Shown here one piece after another: positions 44,381-53,102 of a DNA stretch of 64,000 nt. Every line of letters begins with the position of its first letter. Position 1 is the first letter of the stretch. Source of the DNA: Streptomyces sp. MMBL 11-1 (lineage in GTDB: Bacteria; Actinomycetota; Actinomycetes; Streptomycetales; Streptomycetaceae); NCBI RefSeq assembly GCF_028622875.1, contig NZ_CP117709.1:4219001-4283000 (forward strand), written 5' to 3'. The notes below the pieces were generated by a model. It saw only the letters and a program-made list of their open reading frames with translations, was not told the origin of the DNA and ran no database searches. Made by a program: the position numbers and the translations under genes.

Positions 44381-45535
44381 TCAGTTCTCCACGGGCAGCC
44401 CCAACTCGCGCGCCACGGTGATGCGCAGCAGGTCGTTCGGGCCCGCGTAGGTCGACGCCGCCATGGGGCTGGTCAGGTCGGCGGTGAGCCCCGAGTCCTC
44501 GATGAAGGAACGCACTCCGCCGAGCCGGGCCGCCTGCTGGCTGAACAGCAGGTAGTCCTCGGCCACGGAGATCTTGGTCAGGGCGGCGTCGGCCGCGAGC
44601 TGACGCGGTCGTTCTCCGGCGTCCAGGCGCGCGGCCATGCGGTAGACGAGCTCCCGGGAGCGGTACAGGGCGAGCGCCATGTCCGCCACGCGGGCCGCCA
44701 CGATGTGGCTCGCTCCCATGCGGCGTCCGAAGTGCTTCCGGGTCGTGCTCCACTCCACGGTGCGGTCGAGCACCCGGCGCATGGGGCCGAGTGCGTAGGA
44801 GAGCAGCAGGGCCCGTTCCCACGCGGTGGTGAGCGTCAGCAGCCCCAGGCCCGCCCCCTCCTCGCCGACCATGCGGTCGGGGCCCAGCCGTACCCCGTGG
44901 AACGTGAGGGACCCCATGGGTACTTCGGTGAGGGCGGTCTTGGGGAACGGGGCGCTCTGTTCGACGCCGGGGGAGCGCAGGTCGACCAGGAAGGCGGAGA
45001 GCGCGAAGGGGCTGCGTTCGGCGGCCGTCCGGGCGAAGACGAGCGCGACGTCGGCCACCGGGGCCGCCGTGACGAACGACTTCGTCCCGGTGAGCAGATA
45101 GCCGCCGTCCTTCTGCGGTTCGGCCCGGGTCGACATCGACAGGGGATCGCTGCCCCCGCCCTCCTCGGTCAGGGCGTGGCAGAGCAGTACGTCTCCGCTC
45201 TCCGTGTCGCCGAGGCGGCGCTGCCCGTCCTCCCCGAGGACGGACCGCAGGGGGAACTGGATGCCGAACCGCTGGGAGGCCATGGCGTAGCAGAGTCCGG
45301 CGGCCGTTCCGGCCCGGCCGATCCCCTCGACCGTGGCCACGGACCTGGTCACCGGGCCGAGCCGGCCGGCCCCGGCGTCCGGGGCCGGGGCCGCGTCCCA
45401 GACGCCCCGGGCCGCGAACGCCTTCCACCGGGTACGGAAGTCGGCGCCGCCCGCGTCGGCCAGGGCGGATTCGGCCAGCCGGGCCGCGTGGGCGACGGTG
45501 TCCTCGATGTCCGTACGGAGGGCTCCTGGTGTCAT
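44381..45535 (-). CDS. L-prolyl-[PCP] dehydrogenase (RedW/PltE-like)
   Basis: The 384-residue ACAD-family enzyme has CHALTEEGGGSDPLSMSTRAE and LTGTKSFVTAAPVADVALVFAR, the FAD-binding middle. The C-terminal ARLGGVRSFIEDSGLTADL and ASTYAGPNDLLRITVARELG carry the conserved ACAD end. RedW/PltE-type enzymes oxidise PCP-bound proline by four electrons to pyrrole-2-carboxyl-PCP. Context supports this: the next genes upstream encode a free PCP (ATGA overlap) and a prolyl-code A domain. The ATG at 45535 is chosen over longer frames because it is the coupled start. Confidence 0.88.
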   Translation of the reverse strand: MTPGALRTDIEDTVAHAARLAESALADAGGADFRTRWKAFAARGVWDAAPAPDAGAGRLGPVTRSVATVEGIGRAGTAAGLCYAMASQRFGIQFPLRSVLGEDGQRRLGDTESGDVLLCHALTEEGGGSDPLSMSTRAEPQKDGGYLLTGTKSFVTAAPVADVALVFARTAAERSPFALSAFLVDLRSPGVEQSAPFPKTALTEVPMGSLTFHGVRLGPDRMVGEEGAGLGLLTLTTAWERALLLSYALGPMRRVLDRTVEWSTTRKHFGRRMGASHIVAARVADMALALYRSRELVYRMAARLDAGERPRQLAADAALTKISVAEDYLLFSQQAARLGGVRSFIEDSGLTADLTSPMAASTYAGPNDLLRITVARELGLPVEN

Positions 45536-45810
45536 GTCACCGGGCTCCCGTCGCCGGCGGCGGCCCGAGCCTTCTCGACGGCCGCCCAGAGGGAGTCGGG
45601 TGTACGGAAGTTGGCCGCCACGAGCGAGGTCTCCGGGAAGGAGATACCGGTGCTCGCCTCGACCCGCGCCACGATCCGCATGATGGTCAGGGAGTCCAGG
45701 AGCCCCGACACGAGCAGAGGTGTGTCGGGCTCCACCTTCTCGTCCAGAGCGCCGTGGGATTCCGAGACGATCTCCTGGACCAGGCCGCACAGTTCATTGA
45801 CGTCTTCCAT
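45532..45810 (-). CDS. Free-standing peptidyl carrier protein
   Basis: The 92-residue carrier protein has the phosphopantetheine Ser in VSGLLDSLTIMRIVARVE and the usual four-helix pattern. It is like PltL/RedO, which hold proline during its oxidation to pyrrole. It overlaps the adenylation gene by 17 nt and the dehydrogenase by 4 nt, so the three are expressed together in fixed ratio. Confidence 0.92.
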   Translation of the reverse strand: MEDVNELCGLVQEIVSESHGALDEKVEPDTPLLVSGLLDSLTIMRIVARVEASTGISFPETSLVAANFRTPDSLWAAVEKARAAAGDGSPVT

Positions 45811-47347
45811 GATCCCTTTCCTGGGTCGGCGCCGCCGAAGCCAGCGCTTCGCGGTCGATCTTTCCTCGGCCGGTGAGTGCCAACCGGTCGACGAGATGGA
45901 TGGCGTCGGGCACCATGTGCCGCGGCAGCGCCGCCGCGACGGCCTGACGCAGACGGGTCTCCGTCATGCTGTCGGCGACCGCGTAGAGGGCGATGCGTCC
46001 CTCGCCCGGGGCGGGCTCCGTCCACACCGCCGCGCAGTTGTGCACCGCCGGGAACTCCCGCACCACGCTCTCGATGTCGAACAGGTCGATGCGGTAGCCC
46101 CGGCGCTTCACCTGGTGGTCGCGGCGTCCGCGCAGGTGGATCTTTCCGTCGGCGCCGTAGTGGCCGAGGTCGCCGGTGAGATAGGCGGGGGAGCCGTCGC
46201 CGGGGGTGATGCGGGTGGTGAGCGGGCGCAGCTCACCGCCGATGAGATAGCCGAGGAAGACCGTCGGGCCGGACACGGCGATCTCGCCCTCGTCCCGGGT
46301 GACCCGGCCCGCCGCGTCGACGAGTTCGACGCGGACGCCCTCGATCGCCCGGCCGATGGAGAGGCCGTCCCGGGGGTCCCAGCAGTGGTCCACCTGCTCG
46401 AACGTGCAGACGTTGGTCTCGGTGGGGCCGTAGAGGTTGTAGAACTCGGCGCCGGTGAACAGTTCGGTGTACCGCTTGAGGTCGCCGGCGGGGAAGGGCT
46501 CCCCGGCGAAGGCGATGATCCGCAGGCCGGGCAGTTCCGCGCCGGTGGCTCCGCCCTTGTGCAGCATCGACTGGTACAGCGTCGGTACGGCGTAGAACAC
46601 CGATATCCGCTCGGTCCGCAGCCACTCCACCACATCGCGCGGGAAGCCCTTGAGCACATCGGGCAGCAGCACCAGACAGGCGCCGGACAGCGCGCTGCCG
46701 AAGAGGTCGAAGGTGCTGAGGTCGAAGGTCAGCGACGACTGGGAGCCGATCCGGTCGGCCGGGGTGACGCCGAACCGCTCGACGGTCCACCGGACGAAGT
46801 GGAGGACGTTCTCGTGGGAGAGGAGCACCCCCTTGGGCCAGCCCGTGCTGCCCGAGGTGAAGAGCACGTACCCCGCGCCGGCCGCGCCGTCGAGCGGGGC
46901 CGACGGGCAGTCGACGGGGACGACGCCCAGGTGCCGCCCGAGAGGCCGGAGGTCCGCCGGAGCGCCGTCGGCGCACTCCTTCACCAGCTGGACGGTGGCG
47001 GTGTTCGACACCGAGGTGACGAGGAAGGTGATGCCCGCGTTCTTCACCATCCTGGCGGCCCGCTCCGGGGGCACCGCCATGTCGAGCGGAGCCGCGACAG
47101 CGCCGGAGCGCAGGACCGCGTAGATGCCGAGGACGGCCTCGATGCTCTTGGGCAGATGGATGCCGACGCGGTCGCCGGGACGGACCCCGGCGGCGGTGAG
47201 GGCGTCGGCCAGTTCGGTGACGGCCCGCTCCAGTTCCGCGTAGGTCAGGGTCCGTCCGCCCGCCGTGACGGCGGGCCGGTCCGGGTGGTCGCGTGCCGCG
47301 TCCGCCAGGAGCCGGTCGAGGCGGTTCGCGGCGGGGGAGGGGTTCAT
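45794..47347 (-). CDS. Stand-alone prolyl adenylation enzyme (RedM/PltF-like)
   Basis: The 517-residue AMP-forming ligase has core motifs YVLFTSGSTGWPKGV, FYNLYGPTETNVCTF, YLTGDLGHYGADGKI, and the late catalytic Lys in LTGRGKIDREAL. Reading the specificity pocket by alignment to GrsA gives D-L-F-Y-A-A-L-V-C-K. The stand-alone prolyl enzymes of prodigiosin/pyoluteorin type are close to D-L-L-Y-L-A-L-V-C-K. It should activate L-proline and load the adjacent PCP. It overlaps the next upstream gene by 4 nt. Confidence 0.9.
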   Translation of the reverse strand: MNPSPAANRLDRLLADAARDHPDRPAVTAGGRTLTYAELERAVTELADALTAAGVRPGDRVGIHLPKSIEAVLGIYAVLRSGAVAAPLDMAVPPERAARMVKNAGITFLVTSVSNTATVQLVKECADGAPADLRPLGRHLGVVPVDCPSAPLDGAAGAGYVLFTSGSTGWPKGVLLSHENVLHFVRWTVERFGVTPADRIGSQSSLTFDLSTFDLFGSALSGACLVLLPDVLKGFPRDVVEWLRTERISVFYAVPTLYQSMLHKGGATGAELPGLRIIAFAGEPFPAGDLKRYTELFTGAEFYNLYGPTETNVCTFEQVDHCWDPRDGLSIGRAIEGVRVELVDAAGRVTRDEGEIAVSGPTVFLGYLIGGELRPLTTRITPGDGSPAYLTGDLGHYGADGKIHLRGRRDHQVKRRGYRIDLFDIESVVREFPAVHNCAAVWTEPAPGEGRIALYAVADSMTETRLRQAVAAALPRHMVPDAIHLVDRLALTGRGKIDREALASAAPTQERDHGRRQ

Positions 47348-48975
47348 CCGGCCGACCCGTCCCGGAGCGAGGCGGCCAGCACCTTCTTGTCGATCTTCCC
47401 GACGGGGGTCAGCGGCATCGCGTCGAGCGTCCGCACTTCGGCGGGCGCCTTGTAGGCGGCCAGCCCCCGGTCGGCGAGGAAGGCCGACAGCTCCCCGCGG
47501 TCCGGCGCGCTCTCGCCGGCCGGCACGATGAAGGCGACGGGCCGCTCACCGAAGTCGGGGTCGGGTGCGGCCACCAGGGCGACGGACCGGATCCCGGGGT
47601 GGGCCAGCAGATGGTCCTCGACCTCCGTGGCCGGGATCTTCTCGCCGCCCCGGTTGATCTGGTCCTTCGACCGTCCCACCACGATGAGATGACCGGACGG
47701 CAGCTGCCGGACCAGATCGCCGCTGCGGTAGAACCCGTCCGGGGTGAAGCTCTTGGCGTTGTGCTCCGCCGCCCGGTAGTAGCCACGCAGGGTGTACGGG
47801 CCACGGGTGAGGAGTTCGCCCTCCTCGCCCTCGCCCACCTCCCGGTCGTCGGGGCCGACCACCCGCACCTCGTCGGCCGGGGAGATCGGCCGGCCCTGGA
47901 CGGTGTTGATGATCTCCGGAGGATCGGTGAGCCGGGTCAGACAGAGCAGGCCCTCGGCCATCCCGAACACCTGCTGGATGGTGCAGCCGAACCCGTTGGA
48001 CATCCGCTCGGCCTGCTCGTCGGCCAGCCGGGCGCTGCCGATCTGGAGGACCCGCAGCGTGGACAGGTCGGCGTGGGTCATCGACGCCTCGTCCAGCCAG
48101 ACGGGCGCCATCTGCGGGTTGATGGCGGCGATGGTGACGCCTTCGTCCTCGATCAGGTCGAAGCAGTAGTCCGGGTCCGGGTTGCTCGCCAGGACGACCT
48201 TCCCGCCGACCCCGAGTGTCCCCAGCACGCCCGGACAGTTCATCGTGTAGTTGAACGCCACCGGCAGCGCCGCGAGATAGACGGACCGGCTGGTCAGCTC
48301 GCAGACCTCGGCCGCCGCACGCCCGTTGTAGAGGTAGTCGTCGTGGGTACGGGGGATGAGCTTGGGCAGCCCGGTGGTGCCCCCGGAGAGCAGCAGGAGC
48401 GCCATGTCCTCGCCCCGGGCGCGGGACTTCGGCGTCCGGGCCGCGGGCCGGTCCGTCAACAGGTCGGTGAAGGGGGTGAATCCGGTGCCGTGCCCCGGGT
48501 CGCCGACCACGACGACGTGTTTCAGGGCCGGGCTGTCGTTCCGTACGGCCTGGGCCAGCAGCCGGTGGTCGAAGCCGGCGTGCTGGTCGGGGATGACATA
48601 GGCCACCGCCTCGGAGAGCCGCGCCAGATGGGTGATCTCGCTGCTGCGATGGCCCGGCTGGGTGTGGACCGGCACCGCGCCGGTCTTCATCAGCCCGAAC
48701 CAGAGGAGCAGGAACTCCACGCGGTTGGGGAGCTGGACCAGCACCCGGTCCCCGGCGGCGATCCCGAGGTCCGCGAGCCCTCGCGCCACCCGGTCGGAGC
48801 GCTCGTCCAGCTCGGCGTAGCTGAGCCGGATCCGGTCGTCGACGACGGCGATCCGGTCGCCGTACGCCCGGGTCCGGGCGCTCAGGAAGTGGGCGAAGGA
48901 CTCCCCTCGCCAGTATCCGGCGCGCCGATATTTCTCGGCATCCGCGGCCGGCCAGCCAACCACATCGACGGTCAT
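47344..48975 (-). CDS. Aryl acid-AMP ligase (DhbE/EntE-like)
   Basis: The 543-residue enzyme resembles the 2,3-dihydroxybenzoate/salicylate ligases: LLLLSGGTTGLPKLIPRTHDDYLYN, LPVAFNYTMNCPGVLGTL, VQQVFGMAEGLLC-type A5, YRSGDLVRQLPSGHLIVVGRSKDQINRGGEKI, and the final Lys in LTPVGKIDKKV. DhbE uses H-N-Y, with the Asn contacting the 2-hydroxyl; here it is F-N-Y. No salicylate or DHB synthesis gene is visible. N-hydroxypyrrole-2-carboxylate also has an OH next to the carboxyl-bearing atom, so it would fit (inference). ATG 48975 follows AAAGGAG. It probably loads the ArCP of the next NRPS. Confidence 0.85.
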   Translation of the reverse strand: MTVDVVGWPAADAEKYRRAGYWRGESFAHFLSARTRAYGDRIAVVDDRIRLSYAELDERSDRVARGLADLGIAAGDRVLVQLPNRVEFLLLWFGLMKTGAVPVHTQPGHRSSEITHLARLSEAVAYVIPDQHAGFDHRLLAQAVRNDSPALKHVVVVGDPGHGTGFTPFTDLLTDRPAARTPKSRARGEDMALLLLSGGTTGLPKLIPRTHDDYLYNGRAAAEVCELTSRSVYLAALPVAFNYTMNCPGVLGTLGVGGKVVLASNPDPDYCFDLIEDEGVTIAAINPQMAPVWLDEASMTHADLSTLRVLQIGSARLADEQAERMSNGFGCTIQQVFGMAEGLLCLTRLTDPPEIINTVQGRPISPADEVRVVGPDDREVGEGEEGELLTRGPYTLRGYYRAAEHNAKSFTPDGFYRSGDLVRQLPSGHLIVVGRSKDQINRGGEKIPATEVEDHLLAHPGIRSVALVAAPDPDFGERPVAFIVPAGESAPDRGELSAFLADRGLAAYKAPAEVRTLDAMPLTPVGKIDKKVLAASLRDGSAG

Positions 48976-49128
48976 GAATGAGGCTCCTTTCGGCGACACC
49001 ATTCAGGCGGCGCAACGTTCGTGGGCGAATCCGCCATGGAACGGAATGTGATGCCACGCAATTATCGGCGCCGGGTGCGTGGAATGCGGATGCAGCAGTG
49101 CTTGTGCGTCCCGCTGTTTCGCCGGATG

Positions 49129-49158
49129 AACGTAGCGCACGCCTCAATCCGAGGTCAA
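49129..49158 (-). promoter_or_regulatory. Promoter for the minus-strand biosynthetic operon
   Basis: On the minus strand TTGACC (49158-49153) and TACGTT (49134-49129) are 18 bp apart, 154 bp before the ligase start. The 501-bp gap between the divergent operons (48976-49476) contains this, the plus-strand promoter, and a GGAAATTTCC palindrome at 49252-49261; no gene is seen. Confidence 0.5.
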
Positions 49159-49292
49159 CGGCGTATGTGCGCCGCCGGCTCGGTGGTGGCCCGGGGCCTG
49201 CGGGTGCCGGAAAAATACTGCAGAGAAATCCCTGTCGCACAAATACCTAGGGGAAATTTCCTCATGTGTTTCTACAGGCTTGCGGGTACTCG

Positions 49293-49322
49293 TTGACATC
49301 GAGAAAGGCCCTGTCGTACGGT
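49293..49322 (+). promoter_or_regulatory. Promoter for the plus-strand biosynthetic operon
   Basis: TTGACA (49293-49298), an 18-bp spacer, then TACGGT (49317-49322), about 155 bp before the NRPS start. The -35 box is a perfect consensus. The palindrome GGAAATTTCC lies 31 bp upstream and may be an operator shared with the divergent promoter. Confidence 0.5.
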
Positions 49323-49476
49323 CAAGCGGCCGGACCACCCGTAATTCCGCCAGGGAAATCTGCCGCTCTCCGGCAGGGGCGGGAATTACCGACAGCGGTG
49401 GCCCGTCCATTCAGCTCCAAATTTCGGGCCTCTGTGCCCAAGCTCCGGGAACGCCGTGCCAAACGTGGAGGGATCC

Positions 49477-52400
49477 GTGGGAGACGTCGTGTTGGGTCAA
49501 GAAGATGTCCGTGCCCTGGTGGCCGGCGAACTGGATGTGGACCCGGCAGCGATCGGACCGGACGACGACCTGGTCACTCTGGGGCTCCACTCCATGCGGA
49601 TGATCAGGATCGCCGCGAGTCTGCGGCGGCGGGGTGTCCGGGTGAACTTCTCCGACCTCGCCCTGCGGCCCACGGTCCTGGCCTGGTCCGAACTGATCGA
49701 GGAACGCCTCCGTACGGAGAAACCCCGGCCGTCCCGGCCGGCGCGGCCCGCGGAACAGGAGAGCGCCGCCGGGGAGCCGTTCGGGCTGGCGACCATGCAG
49801 CACGGCTACTGGATCGGCCGCGCCGACGGCCAGGCCCTCGGCGGTGTCGCGGCCCACCTGTACGCCGAGTTCGACGGACAGGGGGTCGAGCCGCGGCGGC
49901 TGGAGCGCGCGGTGGTGGATCTGGTGAACCGGCACGGCATGCTGCGCAGCCAGTTCCTCGACGACGGGACCCAGCGGGTCCTGGACCAGCCGGGCCACCC
50001 GGTCTGGACCCTGACCGATCTCCGCGAGGTGCCCGAGGCGGAGGTGGAGGGCCGGCTGGAGGAGATCCGGCGGCAGAAGACGCACCAGCGCATGCGGGCC
50101 GATCTGGGGCAGGTCCTCGACGTCTCGCTGACCCTGCTGCGCGACGGGCGGACCAGGCTGCATGTGGATGTGGACATGCTCGCCGCCGATGCCCTGAGCT
50201 ACCGGCTGATGCTGGCGGACCTCGCCGCCTTCTACCGCGACGGCGGGAGCGGCCTCGCCCCGCTCTCCTACGACTACCGCAGCTATCTCGCCGACTACGA
50301 CGCGATGAACGCCACGGCGCGCGAGGAGCAGCGGGCCTGGTGGCAGGAGGTCCTGCCCGAACTGCCGGACGCGCCCGCGCTGCCCCTGGTGCCCGAATCG
50401 GAACGCGAGGACCCGCTCCGTACGGTCCGCTACGAGCACTGGCTCGACCCCGAGCACAAGCGCCGGCTCATCGACCGCGCCCACGAGCGGGGTGTCACGC
50501 CTGCCACGGTCCTGGCCTCCGTCTTCGCCGATGTCGTCGGCACCTGGTCGAGCGAACAGAAGTTCCTGCTCAATCTGCCGCTGTTCAACCGGGAGCCCCT
50601 GCACCCCGATGTGGAGCGGCTCGTCGGTGACTTCAGCAGCTCGGTGCTGCTCGACGTGGACGTCACCGAGTCGCTCTCCGTACTCGAACGCGCCCGGCGC
50701 TTCCAGCGGAACCTGCACACCAAGGCCTCGCACGTCGCCTGCCCGGGCCTCGATGTGCTGCGGGACCTGGGACGGCTGCGGGGCGAGCCGGTCCTGGCGA
50801 ACGTCGTCTACACCAGCGGTCTGAATCTGGGCGAGCTCTTCCAGGACACCGTCATCGACACCTTCGGCGAGCCGGTGTGGATCATCTCGCAGGGCCCGCA
50901 GGTCGTCCTGGACGCCCAGGTCGTGGAGTTGCGCGGCGGCCTGCTCTTCAACTGGGACGTACGGGAGCAGGCGTTCCCCGCCGGAATGATGGACACGATG
51001 TTCCGGCGCAACCGCGAACTGCTGGAGGAGCTGCTCGCCGACGAGGCCGACTGGGGTCTCGTGGCGTCCAGGGGCCTGCCCCCGGCCCAGGCCGCGACGC
51101 GCGAGAAGGCCAACGCCACGGACCGCCCGGTCTCGGGACGGCTGCTGCACGAGGGGTTCTTCGAACACGCCCGGTCGACGCCTCAGCTGCCCGCCGTGGT
51201 GTGGGGCACCGACGGGGAGCTGACCTACGGCCGGCTGCGGGAACGCGCCCTGCGCGTCGCCGGCGCACTCGTCGCCCAGGGCGTACGGGCCGGTGACGCG
51301 GTCTCCATCCAGCTGCCCAAGGGCCCCGACCAGGTCGTCGCCGCGCTCGGGGTGCTCGCCGCGGGAGCCTCGTACGTCCCGATCGGGGTCGAGCAGCCCG
51401 ACGCCCGGCGCGACCGGATCGAGCGGACCGGGGACGTGGTCCTCGCCCTGCGCGGCGCCGGGAGCGCCCCGGCGGCGGGCGGGGTGCCGTCCCTCGACAT
51501 CGGTACGGCGATGAACTGTGCCGAGCCGCTGGAGAATCCGGTCCCCGTGGACCCGGAGAGCATCGCCTACGTCATCTTCACCTCCGGTTCGACCGGGCTG
51601 CCCAAGGGCGTCGAGGTGGCGCACGCCGCCGCGATGAACACGGTCGACTGTCTGAACGAGCGCTTCGGGATCTCGACCGGAGACCGGTCGCTCGGGGTGT
51701 CACCGTTCGAGTTCGACCTCTCCGTGTACGACATCTTCGGCCTGCTCTCCGTCGGCGGCTGCGTGGTGCTCCCGGACGACGAGAGCCGCCGTGACGGCCA
51801 GCGGGCCGCCGGGCTCGTCCGCACGCACGGGGTCACCGTCCTCAACTGTGTGCCGAGCCTGCTCGACGCGATCCTCGCGGGCGGTGAGGCGGCGGGGCTC
51901 GGGACGAGCCTGCGGGTGGTGGTCCTCGGCGGCGACTGGGTCGGCGTCGATCTGCCCGAGCGGCTGCGGCGGCTGGTGCCCGGGTGCCGGTTCGCCGGGC
52001 TCGGCGGCACGACGGAGGCGGCGATCCACTCCACGGTCTGCGAGGTGACCGGAGCCGTCCCGTCGCACTGGAAGGCCGTGCCGTACGGTGTTCCGCTCGG
52101 CAACGTCCGCTGCCGGGTGGTCAACGCGGCCGGGGCGGACTGCCCCGACTGGGTCCCCGGTGAACTCTGGATCGGCGGCCGGGGCGTCGCGCACGGCTAC
52201 CGCAACGACCCCGAGCGGACCGCGGACCGGTTCGTCCTCCACGAGGGGCAGCGCTGGTACCGCACCGGTGACATGGCCCGCTACTGGCCGGACGGCACGC
52301 TGGAGTTCCTCGGCAGGAGCGACAGCCAGGTCAAGGTCCGCGGCTATCGCATCGAACTGGGCGAGGTGGAGGCGGCGTTGCGCGCCCTGCCCTCCGTGCA

Positions 52401-53001
52401 CCGGGCCGTGGCCGACGTGGTGGGGGAGACCACCCGCAAGCTGGTCGCCACCGTCACGCTCACGGACGCCCCGGCCGACGCGTCCGAAGCGTCCGACGCG
52501 TCCGAGGCGTCCGAGGCGGTCGAGGCGGGTCTGCGGGAGGCCCTGGAGGGGCTGCTGCCCCCGCACATGATCCCGGAGCGGATCACGGTCCTCGACGCCT
52601 TCCCCCTGACCCCCAACGGGAAGCTCGACCGGAAGGCGGTCCGGGCGATGCTGGACGCCGGGGCGCCCGGTGAGCGGCCCCACACGGAGCCCAGCGGCGA
52701 CCTGGAGACCGTCCTCGCGGACATCGTGGGCTCCGTGCTCGGCGCCGGCCGGGTGAGCGTCGAGGGCGACTTCTTCGCCCTGGGCGGCGACTCGGTCCTG
52801 GCGACCAAGGTGATCGCCCAGATCCGGCAGTGGCTGGACACCTCCGAGCCCACGGTGACGGACCTCTTCGCCGCCCGCACGGTCCGGGAACTGGCCGTCC
52901 GCCTGGCGAAGCGGCAGAGCTCACCGGGCCGTATCGAACTGGCCGCGGGGATCTACCGCGAGGTCGCCGCGATGAGTCTCGCGCAACTCGCCGAGTCCTG
53001 A
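49477..53001 (+). CDS. NRPS: ArCP-Cy-A-PCP (heterocyclising module)
   Basis: A 1174-residue synthetase. An aryl carrier domain has Ser about 39 (LGLHSMRMI). A heterocyclisation domain carries the Cy motif DMLAADALS at about 233, not HHxxxDG. The A domain has VIFTSGSTGLPKG at about 700 and FDLSVYDIFGLLSVGG. A PCP has Ser about 1106 (LGGDSVLATK). There is no thioesterase. The pocket code reads D-L-Y-N-V-L-L-I-H-K, nearest to the Cys type D-L-Y-N-L-S-L-I-W-K but altered, so Cys (thiazoline), Ser or Thr (oxazoline) are possible. GTG 49477 is preferred because GGAGGGA lies 5 nt before it; an earlier GTG at 49456 is open. Confidence 0.93.
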   Translation: MGDVVLGQEDVRALVAGELDVDPAAIGPDDDLVTLGLHSMRMIRIAASLRRRGVRVNFSDLALRPTVLAWSELIEERLRTEKPRPSRPARPAEQESAAGEPFGLATMQHGYWIGRADGQALGGVAAHLYAEFDGQGVEPRRLERAVVDLVNRHGMLRSQFLDDGTQRVLDQPGHPVWTLTDLREVPEAEVEGRLEEIRRQKTHQRMRADLGQVLDVSLTLLRDGRTRLHVDVDMLAADALSYRLMLADLAAFYRDGGSGLAPLSYDYRSYLADYDAMNATAREEQRAWWQEVLPELPDAPALPLVPESEREDPLRTVRYEHWLDPEHKRRLIDRAHERGVTPATVLASVFADVVGTWSSEQKFLLNLPLFNREPLHPDVERLVGDFSSSVLLDVDVTESLSVLERARRFQRNLHTKASHVACPGLDVLRDLGRLRGEPVLANVVYTSGLNLGELFQDTVIDTFGEPVWIISQGPQVVLDAQVVELRGGLLFNWDVREQAFPAGMMDTMFRRNRELLEELLADEADWGLVASRGLPPAQAATREKANATDRPVSGRLLHEGFFEHARSTPQLPAVVWGTDGELTYGRLRERALRVAGALVAQGVRAGDAVSIQLPKGPDQVVAALGVLAAGASYVPIGVEQPDARRDRIERTGDVVLALRGAGSAPAAGGVPSLDIGTAMNCAEPLENPVPVDPESIAYVIFTSGSTGLPKGVEVAHAAAMNTVDCLNERFGISTGDRSLGVSPFEFDLSVYDIFGLLSVGGCVVLPDDESRRDGQRAAGLVRTHGVTVLNCVPSLLDAILAGGEAAGLGTSLRVVVLGGDWVGVDLPERLRRLVPGCRFAGLGGTTEAAIHSTVCEVTGAVPSHWKAVPYGVPLGNVRCRVVNAAGADCPDWVPGELWIGGRGVAHGYRNDPERTADRFVLHEGQRWYRTGDMARYWPDGTLEFLGRSDSQVKVRGYRIELGEVEAALRALPSVHRAVADVVGETTRKLVATVTLTDAPADASEASDASEASEAVEAGLREALEGLLPPHMIPERITVLDAFPLTPNGKLDRKAVRAMLDAGAPGERPHTEPSGDLETVLADIVGSVLGAGRVSVEGDFFALGGDSVLATKVIAQIRQWLDTSEPTVTDLFAARTVRELAVRLAKRQSSPGRIELAAGIYREVAAMSLAQLAES

Positions 53002-53022
53002 CGGCCCGCGCGGCCCCAGACC

Positions 53023-53082
53023 CCGGCCCTCTCCCCCTTCCCCTTCCTCTCCTCCCTCTCCTCCCTCTCCATCTCCCTCCCG
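53023..53082 (+). repeat. Polypyrimidine tract between NRPS and the SznF-like gene
   Basis: About 60 bases are almost entirely C and T, with repeated CTCCCTCTC units, directly before the ribosome binding site GGAAAGGA of the next gene. A purine-rich site downstream could pair with it. Function unknown. Confidence 0.75.
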
Positions 53083-53102
53083 ACTGGAAAGGACCTGTGC
53101 AG

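Noticed and set aside
47344..48975. Salicylate or 2,3-dihydroxybenzoate ligase of a coelibactin/watasemycin-like siderophore
   Set aside because: No salicylate or DHB synthesis gene is present, the pocket has F-N-Y in place of H-N-Y, and the same operon makes a pyrrole starter from proline. Not excluded if such genes lie beyond 64000.
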